Assembly: GCF_001507665.1 (NCBI RefSeq)
Contig: NZ_CP013910.1
Coordinates: 2,851,501 to 2,915,500 of the forward strand
Length of the DNA stretch: 64,000 nucleotides
From: Deinococcus actinosclerus
Lineage (GTDB): Bacteria; Deinococcota; Deinococci; Deinococcales; Deinococcaceae
Direction of reading: 5' to 3'
Shown here: positions 12,564-21,798 of the stretch, piece by piece
Position numbering within the stretch: the first letter of the stretch is position 1
Layout of the letters: every line of letters begins with the position of its first letter
The notes under the pieces: generated by a model
The model's database searches: none
What the model was told of the DNA's origin: nothing
Seen by the model: the letters and a program-made list of their open reading frames with translations, nothing else
Program-made: the position numbers and the translations under genes

Positions 12564-13157
12564 ATGACGGAACCGGGCGGGGATCTGAACGGGCGGGTGC
12601 AGCTGGAGCGGCTGGTGGCGTACCGGGCGGACGGGTCGGTGTCGCCGGTGGTCGTGGCGGGTCGCCTGTCGCCGGACGGTGTGTTCGGGTGGGAGGGCCA
12701 GCCGGGCCCGCCGGTGGACGGGGCGGGCGTGCAGGAGGGCGTGGCGTTCGCCGGGGCGCTGGTGTCGGCGCTGGGGGGCCTGACCGAGTCGAGTGACACG
12801 GACGCGCCGTTCGTGCCGTTCGTGCTGCCGCGCGCGTTCACGCCGGAGGCACTGGCGCGCGTGGACTGGCTGGGGCTGCTGCCGCTGCCAACCGGGGAGG
12901 TCGAGGTGGAGGTCGTCCCGTCCGCCTTCCGGCTCGCGGAGCGCCTGACGAGACGGGAGGCCGAGGGGAACGCGGCGGACCTCTACGCGCCGGGCGAGCC
13001 GGAGGCGATCCGCACGGCGGCGGCGCTGTTCGCGTCGGGCGCGGACGGTCGCTTGGTGACGGTCACGGCGGGGCGAGTGGCGCTGCTGCTGATCGACGTG
13101 GTGCGCCTGCCGCGCGGCGCGTGGGCGGGCGTGGCGACCCTGAGGATCGACACGTGA
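12564..13157 (+). CDS. Hypothetical protein, first gene of the pnuC operon
   Basis: This soluble 197-aa protein has no family I can name. Its stop overlaps the pnuC start (GTGA), so it is translationally coupled to NAD salvage genes. The middle part is acidic and the end is strand-rich (G-R-L-V-T-V-T-A-G-R-V-A-L-L-L-I). The -10 is only CAGAGT, 6 nt from the ATG. Confidence 0.7.
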   Translation: MTEPGGDLNGRVQLERLVAYRADGSVSPVVVAGRLSPDGVFGWEGQPGPPVDGAGVQEGVAFAGALVSALGGLTESSDTDAPFVPFVLPRAFTPEALARVDWLGLLPLPTGEVEVEVVPSAFRLAERLTRREAEGNAADLYAPGEPEAIRTAAALFASGADGRLVTVTAGRVALLLIDVVRLPRGAWAGVATLRIDT

Positions 13158-13744
13158 ATCTGTTCGGTCTGACCGTGCCGCCGCTGCTGCTGGACCTGAC
13201 GGGCGGGGCATGCGTGCTGGTCAGCCTGTACTTCCTGTGGTCGAAGCGGGCGGTGTACTGGCACTGGTCGAACCTGTCGCTGCTGCCGTACTTCCTGCTG
13301 TTCCTCAGCGGTGGGCAGTGGATGCTGGCGGGCTTGCAGGTCACGTACCTGCTGTTCGGCATCCATGGGCTGTACCTGTGGCATCTGGAGGCCCGGCGGG
13401 CGCGGGGGGAGATCCGTTTCAACGAGCCGCTGTGGTACGGGGTGACGTGGGTGGCGAGCCTGCTGATCTTCGCGTACACGGTGGCGGTGACGGATTTCGG
13501 CGCGGCGTGGAACTGGGTGCAGTTCGCGGCGGTGACCTTGGCGCTGGTGGCGAATTTCGGCACGACGCGCCGCTGGGCGTGGTCGTGGCCGGTGTGGATC
13601 GCGGTGAACGCGGTGCAGGCGGTGTTCTTCTGGCATACGGGGTACTGGGTGCTGTTCGCGTTGCAGTTCGTGCTGGCGGGCATGAGCGTGTACGGCTGGC
13701 GCGAGTGGCGGCGGGACGAGGCGCGGGAGGTGGCGTTTGCCTGA
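13154..13744 (+). CDS. pnuC: Nicotinamide riboside/NMN transporter PnuC
   Basis: PnuC is an inner-membrane facilitator for nicotinamide riboside. The 196-aa protein has about seven hydrophobic helices, the Y-W-H-W-S-N substrate motif, and F-G-I-H-G-L-Y-L-W and W-x-W-x-x-W-P segments typical of the family. The GTG at 13154 overlaps the preceding stop. It lies directly before the kinase/adenylyltransferase that traps the imported riboside by phosphorylation. Confidence 0.93.
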   Translation: MNLFGLTVPPLLLDLTGGACVLVSLYFLWSKRAVYWHWSNLSLLPYFLLFLSGGQWMLAGLQVTYLLFGIHGLYLWHLEARRARGEIRFNEPLWYGVTWVASLLIFAYTVAVTDFGAAWNWVQFAAVTLALVANFGTTRRWAWSWPVWIAVNAVQAVFFWHTGYWVLFALQFVLAGMSVYGWREWRRDEAREVAFA

Positions 13745-14747
13745 CGTGACGGGTCGGCGCTACCGGCACGGGCTGGTGGTGGGGAAGTTCGCACCGCTGC
13801 ACCGGGGGCACCTGAGGGTGCTGGACGAGGCGCTGGCCCGCTGCGAGCGGGTGAGCGTGTGGGTGTACTCCCGCCCGGACTTTCCGGACATGCCCAGCCC
13901 GCTGCGCCGGGGCTGGGTCCGGTCGCTGTACCCGGCGCGGCTCTTCCCGGGGCTGGACCTGCTGCCGGACGCGCCGAATCCACCGCTGAACGAAGCGCCG
14001 GACGCCACCCACCGCGTGTACGTGCGGGGCGTGCTGGACGGCTGGGGGGTACGGCCCGACGCGGTGTTCACGTCCGAGGCGTACGGCGAGGCGTTCGCGG
14101 CGTCGCTGGGCGCGGCGCACGTCTGCGTGGACCGGGCGCGGGCAGCGGTGCCGGTCAGCGGCTCGGCGCTGCGCGCGGACGTGCACGGCCTGCGTGAGTT
14201 TCTGGAGCCGCTGGTGTACGCGCATTTCGTCCGGCGGGTGGTGATCCTGGGCGCGGAGAGCACCGGCAAGAGCACCCTGACCCGCGCGCTGGCGGAGGCG
14301 TTCGGGACGGCCGGGGTGCGCGAGTACGGCCGGGACGTGTACGAGCGGGAGAACGGTGCGCTGACAGAAGCGCACTTCCTGGAGATCGCGCGGGGGCACC
14401 GGGCGCTGGAGGACGAGGCGATCACCTCGCCCGGCGTGCACCGCTGGGTGTTCAGCGACACGGACGCCGCCACGACCCTGATGTGGTCGCACCTCCTGAC
14501 CGGCGGGGCGCTGCCGGAGCTGCGGGCGCTGGCCGACGACTGCCGCTCGCGGTACGCGCACGCCTTCCTGTGCGGCACGGACCTGCCGCACGAGCAGGAC
14601 GGCTGGCGGGCGAACACGGAGGTGCGGGCGGTGCAGCAGGCGTTCATCCGGCAGGATCTGGAGGCGCGGGGCGTGCCGTTCACCCTGCTGAGCGGGTCGG
14701 TTCCCGAGCGGGTGGCGCAGGTGCGGACGGTCCTGGGGGACGGATGA
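13737..14747 (+). CDS. nadR: NadR-like NMN adenylyltransferase / nicotinamide riboside kinase
   Basis: The 336-aa two-domain enzyme makes NAD from imported nicotinamide riboside. The N-terminal nucleotidyltransferase has G-K-F-A-P-L-H-R-G-H (HxGH) and V-S-G-S-A-L-R. The C-terminal kinase has a Walker A (G-A-E-S-T-G-K-S-T). The N-terminal DNA-binding domain of enterobacterial NadR is absent, so this is an enzyme and not a repressor. The start is TTG 13737, overlapping pnuC by 8 nt; an in-frame GTG at 13746 is the alternative. Confidence 0.9.
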   Translation: MPDVTGRRYRHGLVVGKFAPLHRGHLRVLDEALARCERVSVWVYSRPDFPDMPSPLRRGWVRSLYPARLFPGLDLLPDAPNPPLNEAPDATHRVYVRGVLDGWGVRPDAVFTSEAYGEAFAASLGAAHVCVDRARAAVPVSGSALRADVHGLREFLEPLVYAHFVRRVVILGAESTGKSTLTRALAEAFGTAGVREYGRDVYERENGALTEAHFLEIARGHRALEDEAITSPGVHRWVFSDTDAATTLMWSHLLTGGALPELRALADDCRSRYAHAFLCGTDLPHEQDGWRANTEVRAVQQAFIRQDLEARGVPFTLLSGSVPERVAQVRTVLGDG

Positions 14748-15535
14748 GCGAGGAACGGGTGCGGGCGAACGAGCGGCTGTTCGATGCGGTGGCGGACCGG
14801 TACGACGGGGTGGGGTTCCTGGCCCAGGCGGCCCGCTTCGTGGCCGAGGTGGCGGGCGTGCAGCCGGGCGAGGCGGTGCTGGACGTGATGACCGGCACAG
14901 GCGCGGTGGCCGCCGCCGTGGCAGGCCGCGCGGGGCGGGTGGTGGGCGTGGACGTGTCGGCGGGCATGCTGGCGCGGGCCAGGGCGCGGGTGCCGGGCGC
15001 GGAGTTCGTGCGGGGGGACGCGGCGGCGCTGCCCTTCCCGGACGGTGCCTTCGGCGTGGCGGTGTGCGCGGCGGGCGTGTTCTTCCTGCCGGACATGCCG
15101 GGCGGCGTGCGCGAGTGGGCGCGGGTGGTGCGGCCCGGCGGGCGGGTGGTGGTGTCGTCGTTCGGGCCCGAGTTGCTGGGCCCACTGCCGGGGCTGTGGC
15201 GGGCGCGGCTGGCCGGGGCAGGCCTGAAGCCGGGCGCGCCGCCGCTGGGTCGCCTGCCCACCCCGGAGGCCCTGGCGGACGTGCTGCGCGCGGCGGGCCT
15301 GACGGACGTGCAGGCGGCCCTTCACCCGCTGACGTATGCCCTCCCGGACGTCGAGGCGCGCTGGGCCGACATCCGCGCGGGGCTGGAGGGGCTGCCGCTG
15401 GCGTCCCTGCCCCCGCAGGAGGTGGCGGCGCTGGAGGCCGCGCACCACGCCGACCTCGCGCCGCTGTTTGAGGGAGGGCCGCTGACTGTGCCCCTCCCCG
15501 TGATCGTCGCGTCCGGGCACGTCGCCACCGTTTGA
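14744..15535 (+). CDS. Class I SAM-dependent methyltransferase
   Basis: The 263-aa protein has the SAM-binding motif I (V-L-D-V-M-T-G-T-G-A-V), the acidic loop V-G-V-D-V-S and motif IV (F-P-D-G-A-F-G-V-A). It resembles UbiE/MenG-type methyltransferases (Methyltransf_11). Its ATG overlaps the nadR stop (ATGA). The substrate is unknown; its position could hint at methylation of nicotinamide or a related metabolite, but that is only inference. Confidence 0.85.
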   Translation: MSEERVRANERLFDAVADRYDGVGFLAQAARFVAEVAGVQPGEAVLDVMTGTGAVAAAVAGRAGRVVGVDVSAGMLARARARVPGAEFVRGDAAALPFPDGAFGVAVCAAGVFFLPDMPGGVREWARVVRPGGRVVVSSFGPELLGPLPGLWRARLAGAGLKPGAPPLGRLPTPEALADVLRAAGLTDVQAALHPLTYALPDVEARWADIRAGLEGLPLASLPPQEVAALEAAHHADLAPLFEGGPLTVPLPVIVASGHVATV

Positions 15536-15575
15536 CGAATGAAACGGCCCGCGTGGGAATCGCGTACTGTGGGGC

Positions 15576-16511
15576 ATGACCAACCCGGACGACAAGCAAC
15601 CCGACGCCTCCAGCAACGCGCCGTCCTGGGTGGACGAGGTCCTCGGCGGGTCCAGCGCCAGCCCGGCCACCAGCTCGACCTCGGCCCCGACCGCCGCGCC
15701 GAAGCCCGCCGGGGCGGACGACCTGCGCATTCCGGACGCTGCCCCGCGCGCCGCCGCGCCCTCCTGGGTGGACGAGGTCGCGGGTGCGGCTCCCACCGCC
15801 CAGCCGAGCCGGCCCGCTGAGCCCGCGCCTGCTCCGTCGTGGGTGGACGCCGCCGTGGGCACCTCCGGCACGACCAGCAGCGCCCCCGGCAGCGCGCCGG
15901 TCAGTCCGGCCCCGGCGCCGTCCTGGGTGGATCAGGCGGCCGGGAGCAGCGCCGCGCACACCCCGCAGCCCCAGCCGCAGCAGGTGCCGCCCGCGCATCA
16001 CGTGCCGCCCACCCCGGTCGCCCCGACGGTCGTGCCGCCCCCCCGCCCCCCGGCGGACGACGACTGGGTGGCGCGCGCCACGGGCGGAGCGAAGAACCCG
16101 TCCATCCCGCAGGGCCCCGCCCCCATGCCCCACGCGCCCAGTCAGAGTGGGAACTTCGACGATCTGGAACGGCAGGCGCGGCAGGCCATCAACCAGTTCA
16201 CGCAGGGCGTCCAGAGTGGCGACGTGGCGCAGAAGAAACTCATCGCGGGCCTCCTGGCGATCTTCCTGGGCGGCCTGGGCGTGCACAAGTTCTACCTGGG
16301 CAACACCCAGGCCGGCGTGATCATGCTCGCCGCCACCATCGGCGGGTGGATCCTGGGCATCATCGGGTCGTTCATCATCGTCGGCGCAGTGTTCTTCCTC
16401 GTGCCGTTCCTGGTGGGCCTGCTGGGCTTCATCGAGGGCGTCATCTACCTGACGAAGAACGACGCGGACTTCCAGCGGGACTACATCATCGGCAAGAAAG
16501 CCTGGCTGTAA
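15576..16511 (+). CDS. TM2-domain protein with five repeated (P)SWVD-type motifs
   Basis: The 311-aa protein has a disordered, Pro/Ala/Ser-rich N-terminal half containing four copies of A-P-S-W-V-D-x3-G (Trp at 18, 64, 89 and 117) and a degenerate fifth (D-D-W-V at 164). A short helix (about 190-210) leads to a TM2 domain from about residue 213 with G-G-L-G-V-H-K-F-Y-L-G-N and two further hydrophobic spans. The tail is cytoplasmic and basic. The function of bacterial TM2 proteins is unclear. TACTGT (15565-15570) lies 5 nt from the ATG. Confidence 0.88.
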   Translation: MTNPDDKQPDASSNAPSWVDEVLGGSSASPATSSTSAPTAAPKPAGADDLRIPDAAPRAAAPSWVDEVAGAAPTAQPSRPAEPAPAPSWVDAAVGTSGTTSSAPGSAPVSPAPAPSWVDQAAGSSAAHTPQPQPQQVPPAHHVPPTPVAPTVVPPPRPPADDDWVARATGGAKNPSIPQGPAPMPHAPSQSGNFDDLERQARQAINQFTQGVQSGDVAQKKLIAGLLAIFLGGLGVHKFYLGNTQAGVIMLAATIGGWILGIIGSFIIVGAVFFLVPFLVGLLGFIEGVIYLTKNDADFQRDYIIGKKAWL

Positions 16512-16520
16512 GGCGTTGAC

Positions 16521-16586
16521 GGTGGAAAGTTGATGGTTGAGAGAGGGAGTGACCCTTCCATCAACCATCAACGTCGACCATCCACC
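16521..16586. repeat. Inverted repeat between convergent genes
   Basis: GTTGATGGTTGA (16529-16540) pairs with TCAACCATCAAC (16561-16572), and outer GGTGGA (16521-16526) with TCCACC (16581-16586). There is no T tail. It separates two convergent genes and may stop both transcripts. Confidence 0.6.
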
Positions 16587-16590
16587 CCTC

Positions 16591-17850
16591 TTACAGCGCC
16601 TGTTCGATGTCCGCCTGGAGGTCGCGCAGGGCTTCCACGCCGACGCTCATGCGGATGGTGGTGGGGGTGACCCCGGCGGCGTGGCGGGCGGGTTCGGGCA
16701 CGCGGCCGTGCGTGGTGGTCCAGGGGTGCACGACGAGCGTGCGGACGTCCCCGAGGTTCGGGGCGATGCGGAGCACGCGCACGCGCGACAGGAACGCGCT
16801 GGGGTCCGGCACCTCGAAGGTCAGGACGGCGCCCTGCCCGCCGCGCAGGTACGTCTGCGCGAGGTGGTGGTGCGGGTGGCTGCTCAGGCCGGGGTAGCTG
16901 ACCTTCCCGACCTTCGGGTGCGCCTCCAGCCACTGCGCCAGGGCGAGGGCGGTGGCGCTCTCGCGTTCCAGGCGCAGCGCGAGGGTCTCGAGGCCCTGCG
17001 CGATCAGGAACGCGCTGTGCGGCGCGAGGGTCATGCCCAGCTGGTGCGCGCCGAACCAGCGCTGCCGCCACGCGAGGGCCGCGTCGCCCCGCACGCTGAG
17101 GATGCTCTGCTCGCCGCCGTCCGTGTAGATCGGGTTGCGGGTCAGGTCGTGCCCGGTGCCGACCGTCACGGCGCCGCCCAGGACGCTGCCGTGCCCGCCC
17201 GCCCACTTCGTCAGGGACTGACTGACGATGTCCGCGCCGTGCTCGAGCGGGCGGCACAGGAAGCCCACACCCCCGCAGGTGTTGTCGATCGCCAGCAGCG
17301 CCCCGCGCTCGTGGGCGATGTCCGCGAACGCGCGGATGTCCGCGATGTCCCCGGCGGGGTTGCTGATCATCTCCGCCCACACCAGCCGGGTGTTCGGCTG
17401 CATGGCGGCGCGCACGGCGTCCGGGGTGTTGTCCACCAGCGTCGCCGTGATGCCCATCAGCGGCAGGATGTTACTCAGCATCCCGGTCGTCCCACCGAAC
17501 AGGCTGCTGGCCGACACCACATGATCCCCGGCGCGGCACACGCTGAGGATCGCGGTGAGGGTCGCCGCCTGCCCACTCGCCACCGCCACGGTGGCCGCGC
17601 CGCCCTCCAGGGTGGTGATGCGGTCCTCCAGCGCCCGCACGGTCGGGTTCTGGAGGCGGGCGTAACTCAGGCCGGTGTTCTGCTGGAATTCCAGTTGCGC
17701 CTCCTCCAGCGTGTCGAACTGGAACGCCGCCGCCGCGTGGATCGGGAAGCCGATGGTCTGTCCCAGTCCCCGGGGAATGCTGCTCTGCACGGCAGTCGTC
17801 TCGAACGTCCACCCCTGGGGGTGCGTGGTGTCGGCGGGCGTGTCGCTCAT
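16591..17850 (-). CDS. O-acetylhomoserine/O-succinylhomoserine sulfhydrylase-like PLP enzyme
   Basis: This is a cytoplasmic Cys/Met-metabolism PLP-dependent enzyme (419 aa). The PLP lysine lies in S-L-T-K-W-A-G-G-H-G, and the PLP-stacking region is Y-A-R-L-Q-N-P-T. The length and the F-P-I-H-A-A-A-A-F-Q-F start fit MetY-type enzymes that make homocysteine or methionine from O-acetylhomoserine and sulfide, though cystathionine-type activity cannot be excluded. TAGCGT (17857-17862) is 6 nt from the ATG. No SAM riboswitch is seen. Confidence 0.88.
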   Translation of the reverse strand: MSDTPADTTHPQGWTFETTAVQSSIPRGLGQTIGFPIHAAAAFQFDTLEEAQLEFQQNTGLSYARLQNPTVRALEDRITTLEGGAATVAVASGQAATLTAILSVCRAGDHVVSASSLFGGTTGMLSNILPLMGITATLVDNTPDAVRAAMQPNTRLVWAEMISNPAGDIADIRAFADIAHERGALLAIDNTCGGVGFLCRPLEHGADIVSQSLTKWAGGHGSVLGGAVTVGTGHDLTRNPIYTDGGEQSILSVRGDAALAWRQRWFGAHQLGMTLAPHSAFLIAQGLETLALRLERESATALALAQWLEAHPKVGKVSYPGLSSHPHHHLAQTYLRGGQGAVLTFEVPDPSAFLSRVRVLRIAPNLGDVRTLVVHPWTTTHGRVPEPARHAAGVTPTTIRMSVGVEALRDLQADIEQAL

Positions 17851-17975
17851 GCCCCCACGCTACGCCGCGACGCCCCGGCGCGCTCCGGCCATGTCCGACC
17901 CGCCCGGATGACCCGGTGGGGGGGGATGCGTCACATGAGGACGACAGAGGCATGAAGGCTCCTTAAGGTGACCGT

Positions 17976-19190
17976 GTGAAACGAACTGCCGTCCTCCTGA
18001 CCGTCACGACCCTGCTGCTGGCCGCCTGCACGCCCACACCGACCCCCGTCGTGGAGCCCGACCCCGCCACCACCGTCCCCGCCGCGCCGGCCCTGGGGCA
18101 GAGCCTCGACCTGAAGGCGGCGCCCGCCACCGCCGAGGCCGCCGCGCAGCAGTTCCAGACCCTGACCGACCCCACCAACCCGGACCTGGACCCGGACCTG
18201 AAGACCCTGATGGGCCTGTTCGCGCCGGCCGGTGGACCCATGAGCCTCAGCCTGGACCAGCCCACAAAGATCGGGCGTCAGATCCTGGATCGCGTGACGG
18301 GTCAGGCGAAACTGAGCAGCCAGAGCGCCGTGGCGGCCCGGAAGTACGCGCTGCCCACCGGCACCACGACCTTCAAGGCGGACGGCACCCGCACCTACAG
18401 CGAGGCTCCCACGGACGGTTACGTGGAGATTGAGGAGCGCCTCGGTGCCCGCATTGACGTGAAGTGGACAGTCGGCGGCGCCGCTACCGTCTGGATGGAT
18501 CGCGGTGAGGACTATGACTCCCAGACGGGTCAGATGGTGCCCGTGCAGGTCGAACTGCCCACGAACGCCAGCGCCACGATCAGCTCGAAGGGCGCCGTCC
18601 GCGCGGGCGCGACCTTCAGCATGACGCCCGGCGGCTGCCTGAACACCTTCGGGCCCGAGGCGCTGACGCTGAGCGCCTGGGCGGGCCGTCAGACGAACGC
18701 GCCGCTGAGCATGACCCTGGATTACGGCTGGGGCCCGCAGGGCCTGAAGCTGAAAGCCGCCGCCCAGCACACCACCACGAGGAACGCGGGCAGCGTGAGC
18801 GTGGACCTCAGCCTGAACGGCACCACCGCTGGCCGCTGCACGGACACCGTGACCTTCACGCCCACGGCCGCCACCCTGAAGGCCGACCTGAGCCTGCCCG
18901 GCCACAAGGTCGCCAGCGCCGTGTACCTGCGTGACGTGAAGAACGTCGTGATCAGCGACGCGGCACTGAAGAAGGCGAACTTCTTCCAGAACGTGAGCGG
19001 CACCCTGAACGCCGCCCTGAGCTACAACGACCGGAACGTCCTGACGGCCAGCGGCTCCATCGCCGACGGGACCGACCTGGACCTCGCGCCCGGCGATCAG
19101 GTGACCGTGAAGTACGTCCGCGACGGCAAACTGGTCGGGAAGACCCTGCCGGACGCCCTGACTGATCTGGGCACGCTGCTGCCCCGCTGA
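17976..19190 (+). CDS. Lipoprotein of unknown function
   Basis: The protein (404 aa) has a lipoprotein signal (LLLAAC), then a proline/threonine-rich linker, then a strand-rich body. Segments in the second half repeat the theme of T-L-K-A-D-L-S-L-P and S-L-N-G-T. I find no named domain. It is probably anchored in the outer or inner membrane facing the periplasm. The start is GTG with TAAGGT (17964-17969) 6 nt upstream. Confidence 0.8.
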   Translation: MKRTAVLLTVTTLLLAACTPTPTPVVEPDPATTVPAAPALGQSLDLKAAPATAEAAAQQFQTLTDPTNPDLDPDLKTLMGLFAPAGGPMSLSLDQPTKIGRQILDRVTGQAKLSSQSAVAARKYALPTGTTTFKADGTRTYSEAPTDGYVEIEERLGARIDVKWTVGGAATVWMDRGEDYDSQTGQMVPVQVELPTNASATISSKGAVRAGATFSMTPGGCLNTFGPEALTLSAWAGRQTNAPLSMTLDYGWGPQGLKLKAAAQHTTTRNAGSVSVDLSLNGTTAGRCTDTVTFTPTAATLKADLSLPGHKVASAVYLRDVKNVVISDAALKKANFFQNVSGTLNAALSYNDRNVLTASGSIADGTDLDLAPGDQVTVKYVRDGKLVGKTLPDALTDLGTLLPR

Positions 19191-19267
19191 CCGCCCCCCG
19201 CATCTGGACGCGCCCGCCTGCCCGGCCGGTGCGTCCTGTCCATGCACCCCACACGCTAATGTGACCC

Positions 19268-19969
19268 ATGCACATTCGGGATATGAACTGGGTCATGGTC
19301 GAGGACCTGCTGACCCGCGAGGACCGCTGCGTCCTCCCGCTGGGCTGCACCGAGCAGCACGCCACCCTCAGCCTCGCGACGGACACGCTGCTGGCCGAAC
19401 GCGTCGCGCGTGAGGCCGCCGAGGGCAGCGGCGTACCCGTGTTCCCCGCCCTCCCGTACGGCATCACGCCCACCTTCGCGGCGTACCCGGGCACGCTCAG
19501 CCTGCGGGTGAGCACGTACCTGAATCTGCTCGACGACCTGCTGAGCGGCCTGCACGCCCAGGGCTTCCGGCGCATCCTGATCGTGAACGGGCACGGCGGG
19601 AACGCCCCGGGGCAGGGCTGGCTGGCCGAGTGGCTGGCCCGGCACCCGGACGCGCGCGTGCAGTGGCACAACTGGTGGAATGCGCCCCGCACCTGGGCCG
19701 CCGTGCAGCGCGTGGACCCCCTGGCCAGCCACGCCAGCTGGATGGAGAACTTCCCCTGGACCCGCCTGGACGGCGTCCCGGCACCCGAGGAGCGCAAACC
19801 CATGGTGGACGTCGCCGCGCTGCGCCAGCTGCCCCCCGCGAGGGTGCGCGAGGTGCTGGGCGACGGGAACTACGGCGGCCTGCACCACCGCCCGGACCGC
19901 GAGATGCAGCTCATCTGGCAGGAGGCCGTCGCGGAAACCCGCGCGCTGCTGGAGAGTGGCTGGGCCTGA
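19268..19969 (+). CDS. Creatininase-family amidohydrolase
   Basis: The 233-aa protein has the family signatures P-L-G-C-T-E-Q-H-A-T-L (metal-binding Glu/His), D-T (second metal site) and N-G-H-G-G-N. Members open cyclic amides or process peptides and cofactors, for example creatininase and mycofactocin MftE; the substrate here cannot be told. It stands alone with TAATGT 5 nt before the ATG. Confidence 0.9.
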   Translation: MHIRDMNWVMVEDLLTREDRCVLPLGCTEQHATLSLATDTLLAERVAREAAEGSGVPVFPALPYGITPTFAAYPGTLSLRVSTYLNLLDDLLSGLHAQGFRRILIVNGHGGNAPGQGWLAEWLARHPDARVQWHNWWNAPRTWAAVQRVDPLASHASWMENFPWTRLDGVPAPEERKPMVDVAALRQLPPARVREVLGDGNYGGLHHRPDREMQLIWQEAVAETRALLESGWA

Positions 19970-19974
19970 CAGGC

Positions 19975-20013
19975 GCGGGGCCCGGGCCGGGGTCTCCCCC
20001 ACCCGGGCCCCGC
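19975..20013. terminator. Bidirectional hairpin between the creatininase gene and ribH
   Basis: GCGGGGCCCGGG (19975-19986) pairs with CCCGGGCCCCGC (20002-20013), a perfect 12-bp stem between convergent genes, with only a short TTT a few bases on. Confidence 0.6.
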
Positions 20014-20020
20014 CGCCCGT

Positions 20021-20485
20021 TTACCCGATCTGTTTCAGCAGGTTCACGGTCTCGACCATCGCCAGGACCGCCTCGGCGCCCTTGTTCCCGGCCTTGATGC
20101 CCGCGCGGTTCAGGGCCTGCTCGACCGTGTCGGTCGTCAGCACGCCGAACGCCACGGGCACCCCGGTGTGCAGACTGGTGTTCAGGATGCCGTTCGCCGC
20201 GCCGCCCGCCACGAAATCGTAGTGGTCCGTATCGCCCTTGATGACGGCGCCCAGGCACACCACCGCGTCGTACTTCCCGGACTCCGCCAGCTTGCGGGCG
20301 ATCAGCGGCACCTCGTAACTGCCCGGCGCGAGGAAATGATCCAGGTTCTCGGTCTTCCCGCCGTGCTGCACGAACGCCAGCTCCGCCCCCTCCACCAGAC
20401 GGTCCACGATCAGGTGATTCCAGCGGGTACTGACAACAGCGAACTTCAGGTCGGTGGCAAGCAGATTGGCTTCGATTCGGTTCAT
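20021..20485 (-). CDS. ribH: 6,7-dimethyl-8-ribityllumazine synthase
   Basis: RibH condenses the pyrimidine intermediate with 3,4-dihydroxy-2-butanone 4-phosphate. The 154-aa protein has P-G-S-Y-E-V-P-L and L-G-A-V-I-K-G-D-T-D-H-Y-D, with the catalytic His in D-H-Y. It is the last gene of the rib operon, 107 nt after ribBA, with its own Shine-Dalgarno AAGGAG. The gap holds a short repeated ATAGCCC element. Confidence 0.97.
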   Translation of the reverse strand: MNRIEANLLATDLKFAVVSTRWNHLIVDRLVEGAELAFVQHGGKTENLDHFLAPGSYEVPLIARKLAESGKYDAVVCLGAVIKGDTDHYDFVAGGAANGILNTSLHTGVPVAFGVLTTDTVEQALNRAGIKAGNKGAEAVLAMVETVNLLKQIG

Positions 20486-20592
20486 GGTGATTCTCCTTCG
20501 GAAGGGCTATGAGCGCTGGGCTGTGGGCTATGCGTGGGGTAACGAGGTGTCCCTCGGCTCGTGGACTGGCCGCGAAATGGACTGAGGGATTC

Positions 20593-21798
20593 TCAGTCGC
20601 CGCTGCCGTCGGTGCCGAGGTGGCCGAGTTTGGCGGCCTTGGTGCTGAGGTAGGCGGTGTTGTGTTCGTTACGGCCGACGTGCAGGGGCACGCGTTCGAC
20701 GACGTCCAGGCCGAAGCCGCCCAAGCTGTGGAGTTTGCGGGGGTTGTTCGTCAGGACGCGCAGTTGCCGCGCGCCCAGGAGGTGGAGCATCTGAGCGCCG
20801 ATGCCGAAGTCGCGGGCGTCGGCGGGAAAACCCAGTTGCAGGTTCGCCTCGACGGTGTCCGCGCCGCCGTCCTGGAGGTGGTAGGCGCGGATCTTGTTCA
20901 GCAGGCCGATGCCGCGCCCTTCCTGCCGGAGGTACACGAGGACGCCGCGGCCCTCGGCGGCGATGGCCTGCATGGCGGCGTCGCGTTGCGGGCCGCAGTC
21001 GCAGCGCAGCGAGTGGAAGCCGTCCCCGGTGAGGCATTCGCTGTGCACGCGCACGAGCAGGGGCTCGGGGGTGACGTCGCCCATGACGAGCGCGACGTGT
21101 TCCGCGCCGCTGAGGGTGTCCTCGAAGCCGACGAGGCGGAACTCGCCGTACTCGGTGGGCAGCCGCGCCTCCGCCACGAGCTGCATGAAGGGGTCGTGTT
21201 CCATGCGGTACGCGATGAGGGCCTCGATGCTGCCGACCTTCAGGCCGTGCCGTTCACCGAATGCGAGGAGGTCCGGGAGGCGGCTCATCTCGCCGTCGTC
21301 CCCCATGATCTCGCAGATCACGCCGACGGGCGCGAAGCCCGAGAGCCGGGCGAGGTCGCAGCCCGCCTCGGTGTGACCGGCGCGGCGCAGCACCCCGCCG
21401 GGCCGCGCGACGAGCGGGAAGATGTGGCCGGGGCGGCGGAAATCGGTGGGTTTGGCCGCGTCGTCCATCAGGGCGGCGATGGTGGCGGCGCGGTCGAAGG
21501 CGCTGATGCCGGTGGAGTTGCTGACGTGATCCACGCTGACGGTGAACGCCGTGCCGTTCGGATCGCTGCTCTGCCCCACCATCGGCGTCAGGTCCAGCGC
21601 GCGCGCCCGCTCCGGCGTGAGGGTCACGCAGATCAGGCCGCGCCCCTCGCGCGCCATGAAGTTCACCCACTCGGGCGTGGCGGTCGCAGCGGGCATCAGC
21701 AGGTCGCCCTCGTTCTCGCGGTGCTCGTCGTCTACCAGGATCACGGGTCGCCCGGCGCGCAGTTCCGCCAGCAGTTCAGGGATGGAGGCCAGCGTCAT
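20593..21798 (-). CDS. ribBA: Bifunctional 3,4-dihydroxy-2-butanone-4-phosphate synthase / GTP cyclohydrolase II
   Basis: This 401-aa fusion supplies both precursors of riboflavin. The N-terminal RibB part carries [10 protein letters not shown] (acidic metal site). The C-terminal RibA part carries the zinc cysteines in S-E-C-L-T-G-D and L-R-C-D-C-G, and R-G-I-G-L. Start 21798 overlaps the ribE stop (ATGA) and follows GGAGGTGGG. The reading frame continues upstream but that part belongs to other genes. Confidence 0.96.
   Translation of the reverse strand: MTLASIPELLAELRAGRPVILVDDEHRENEGDLLMPAATATPEWVNFMAREGRGLICVTLTPERARALDLTPMVGQSSDPNGTAFTVSVDHVSNSTGISAFDRAATIAALMDDAAKPTDFRRPGHIFPLVARPGGVLRRAGHTEAGCDLARLSGFAPVGVICEIMGDDGEMSRLPDLLAFGERHGLKVGSIEALIAYRMEHDPFMQLVAEARLPTEYGEFRLVGFEDTLSGAEHVALVMGDVTPEPLLVRVHSECLTGDGFHSLRCDCGPQRDAAMQAIAAEGRGVLVYLRQEGRGIGLLNKIRAYHLQDGGADTVEANLQLGFPADARDFGIGAQMLHLLGARQLRVLTNNPRKLHSLGGFGLDVVERVPLHVGRNEHNTAYLSTKAAKLGHLGTDGSGD

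Noticed and set aside
13419..16571. 1050-codon minus-strand frame across pnuC-nadR-methyltransferase-TM2
   Set aside because: It has Arg/Pro-rich low complexity and is opposite four supported genes.
17851..17975. Possible SAM riboswitch before the Cys/Met enzyme
   Set aside because: The start lies 6 nt after a -10 box, leaving no leader, and no SAM motif was seen.
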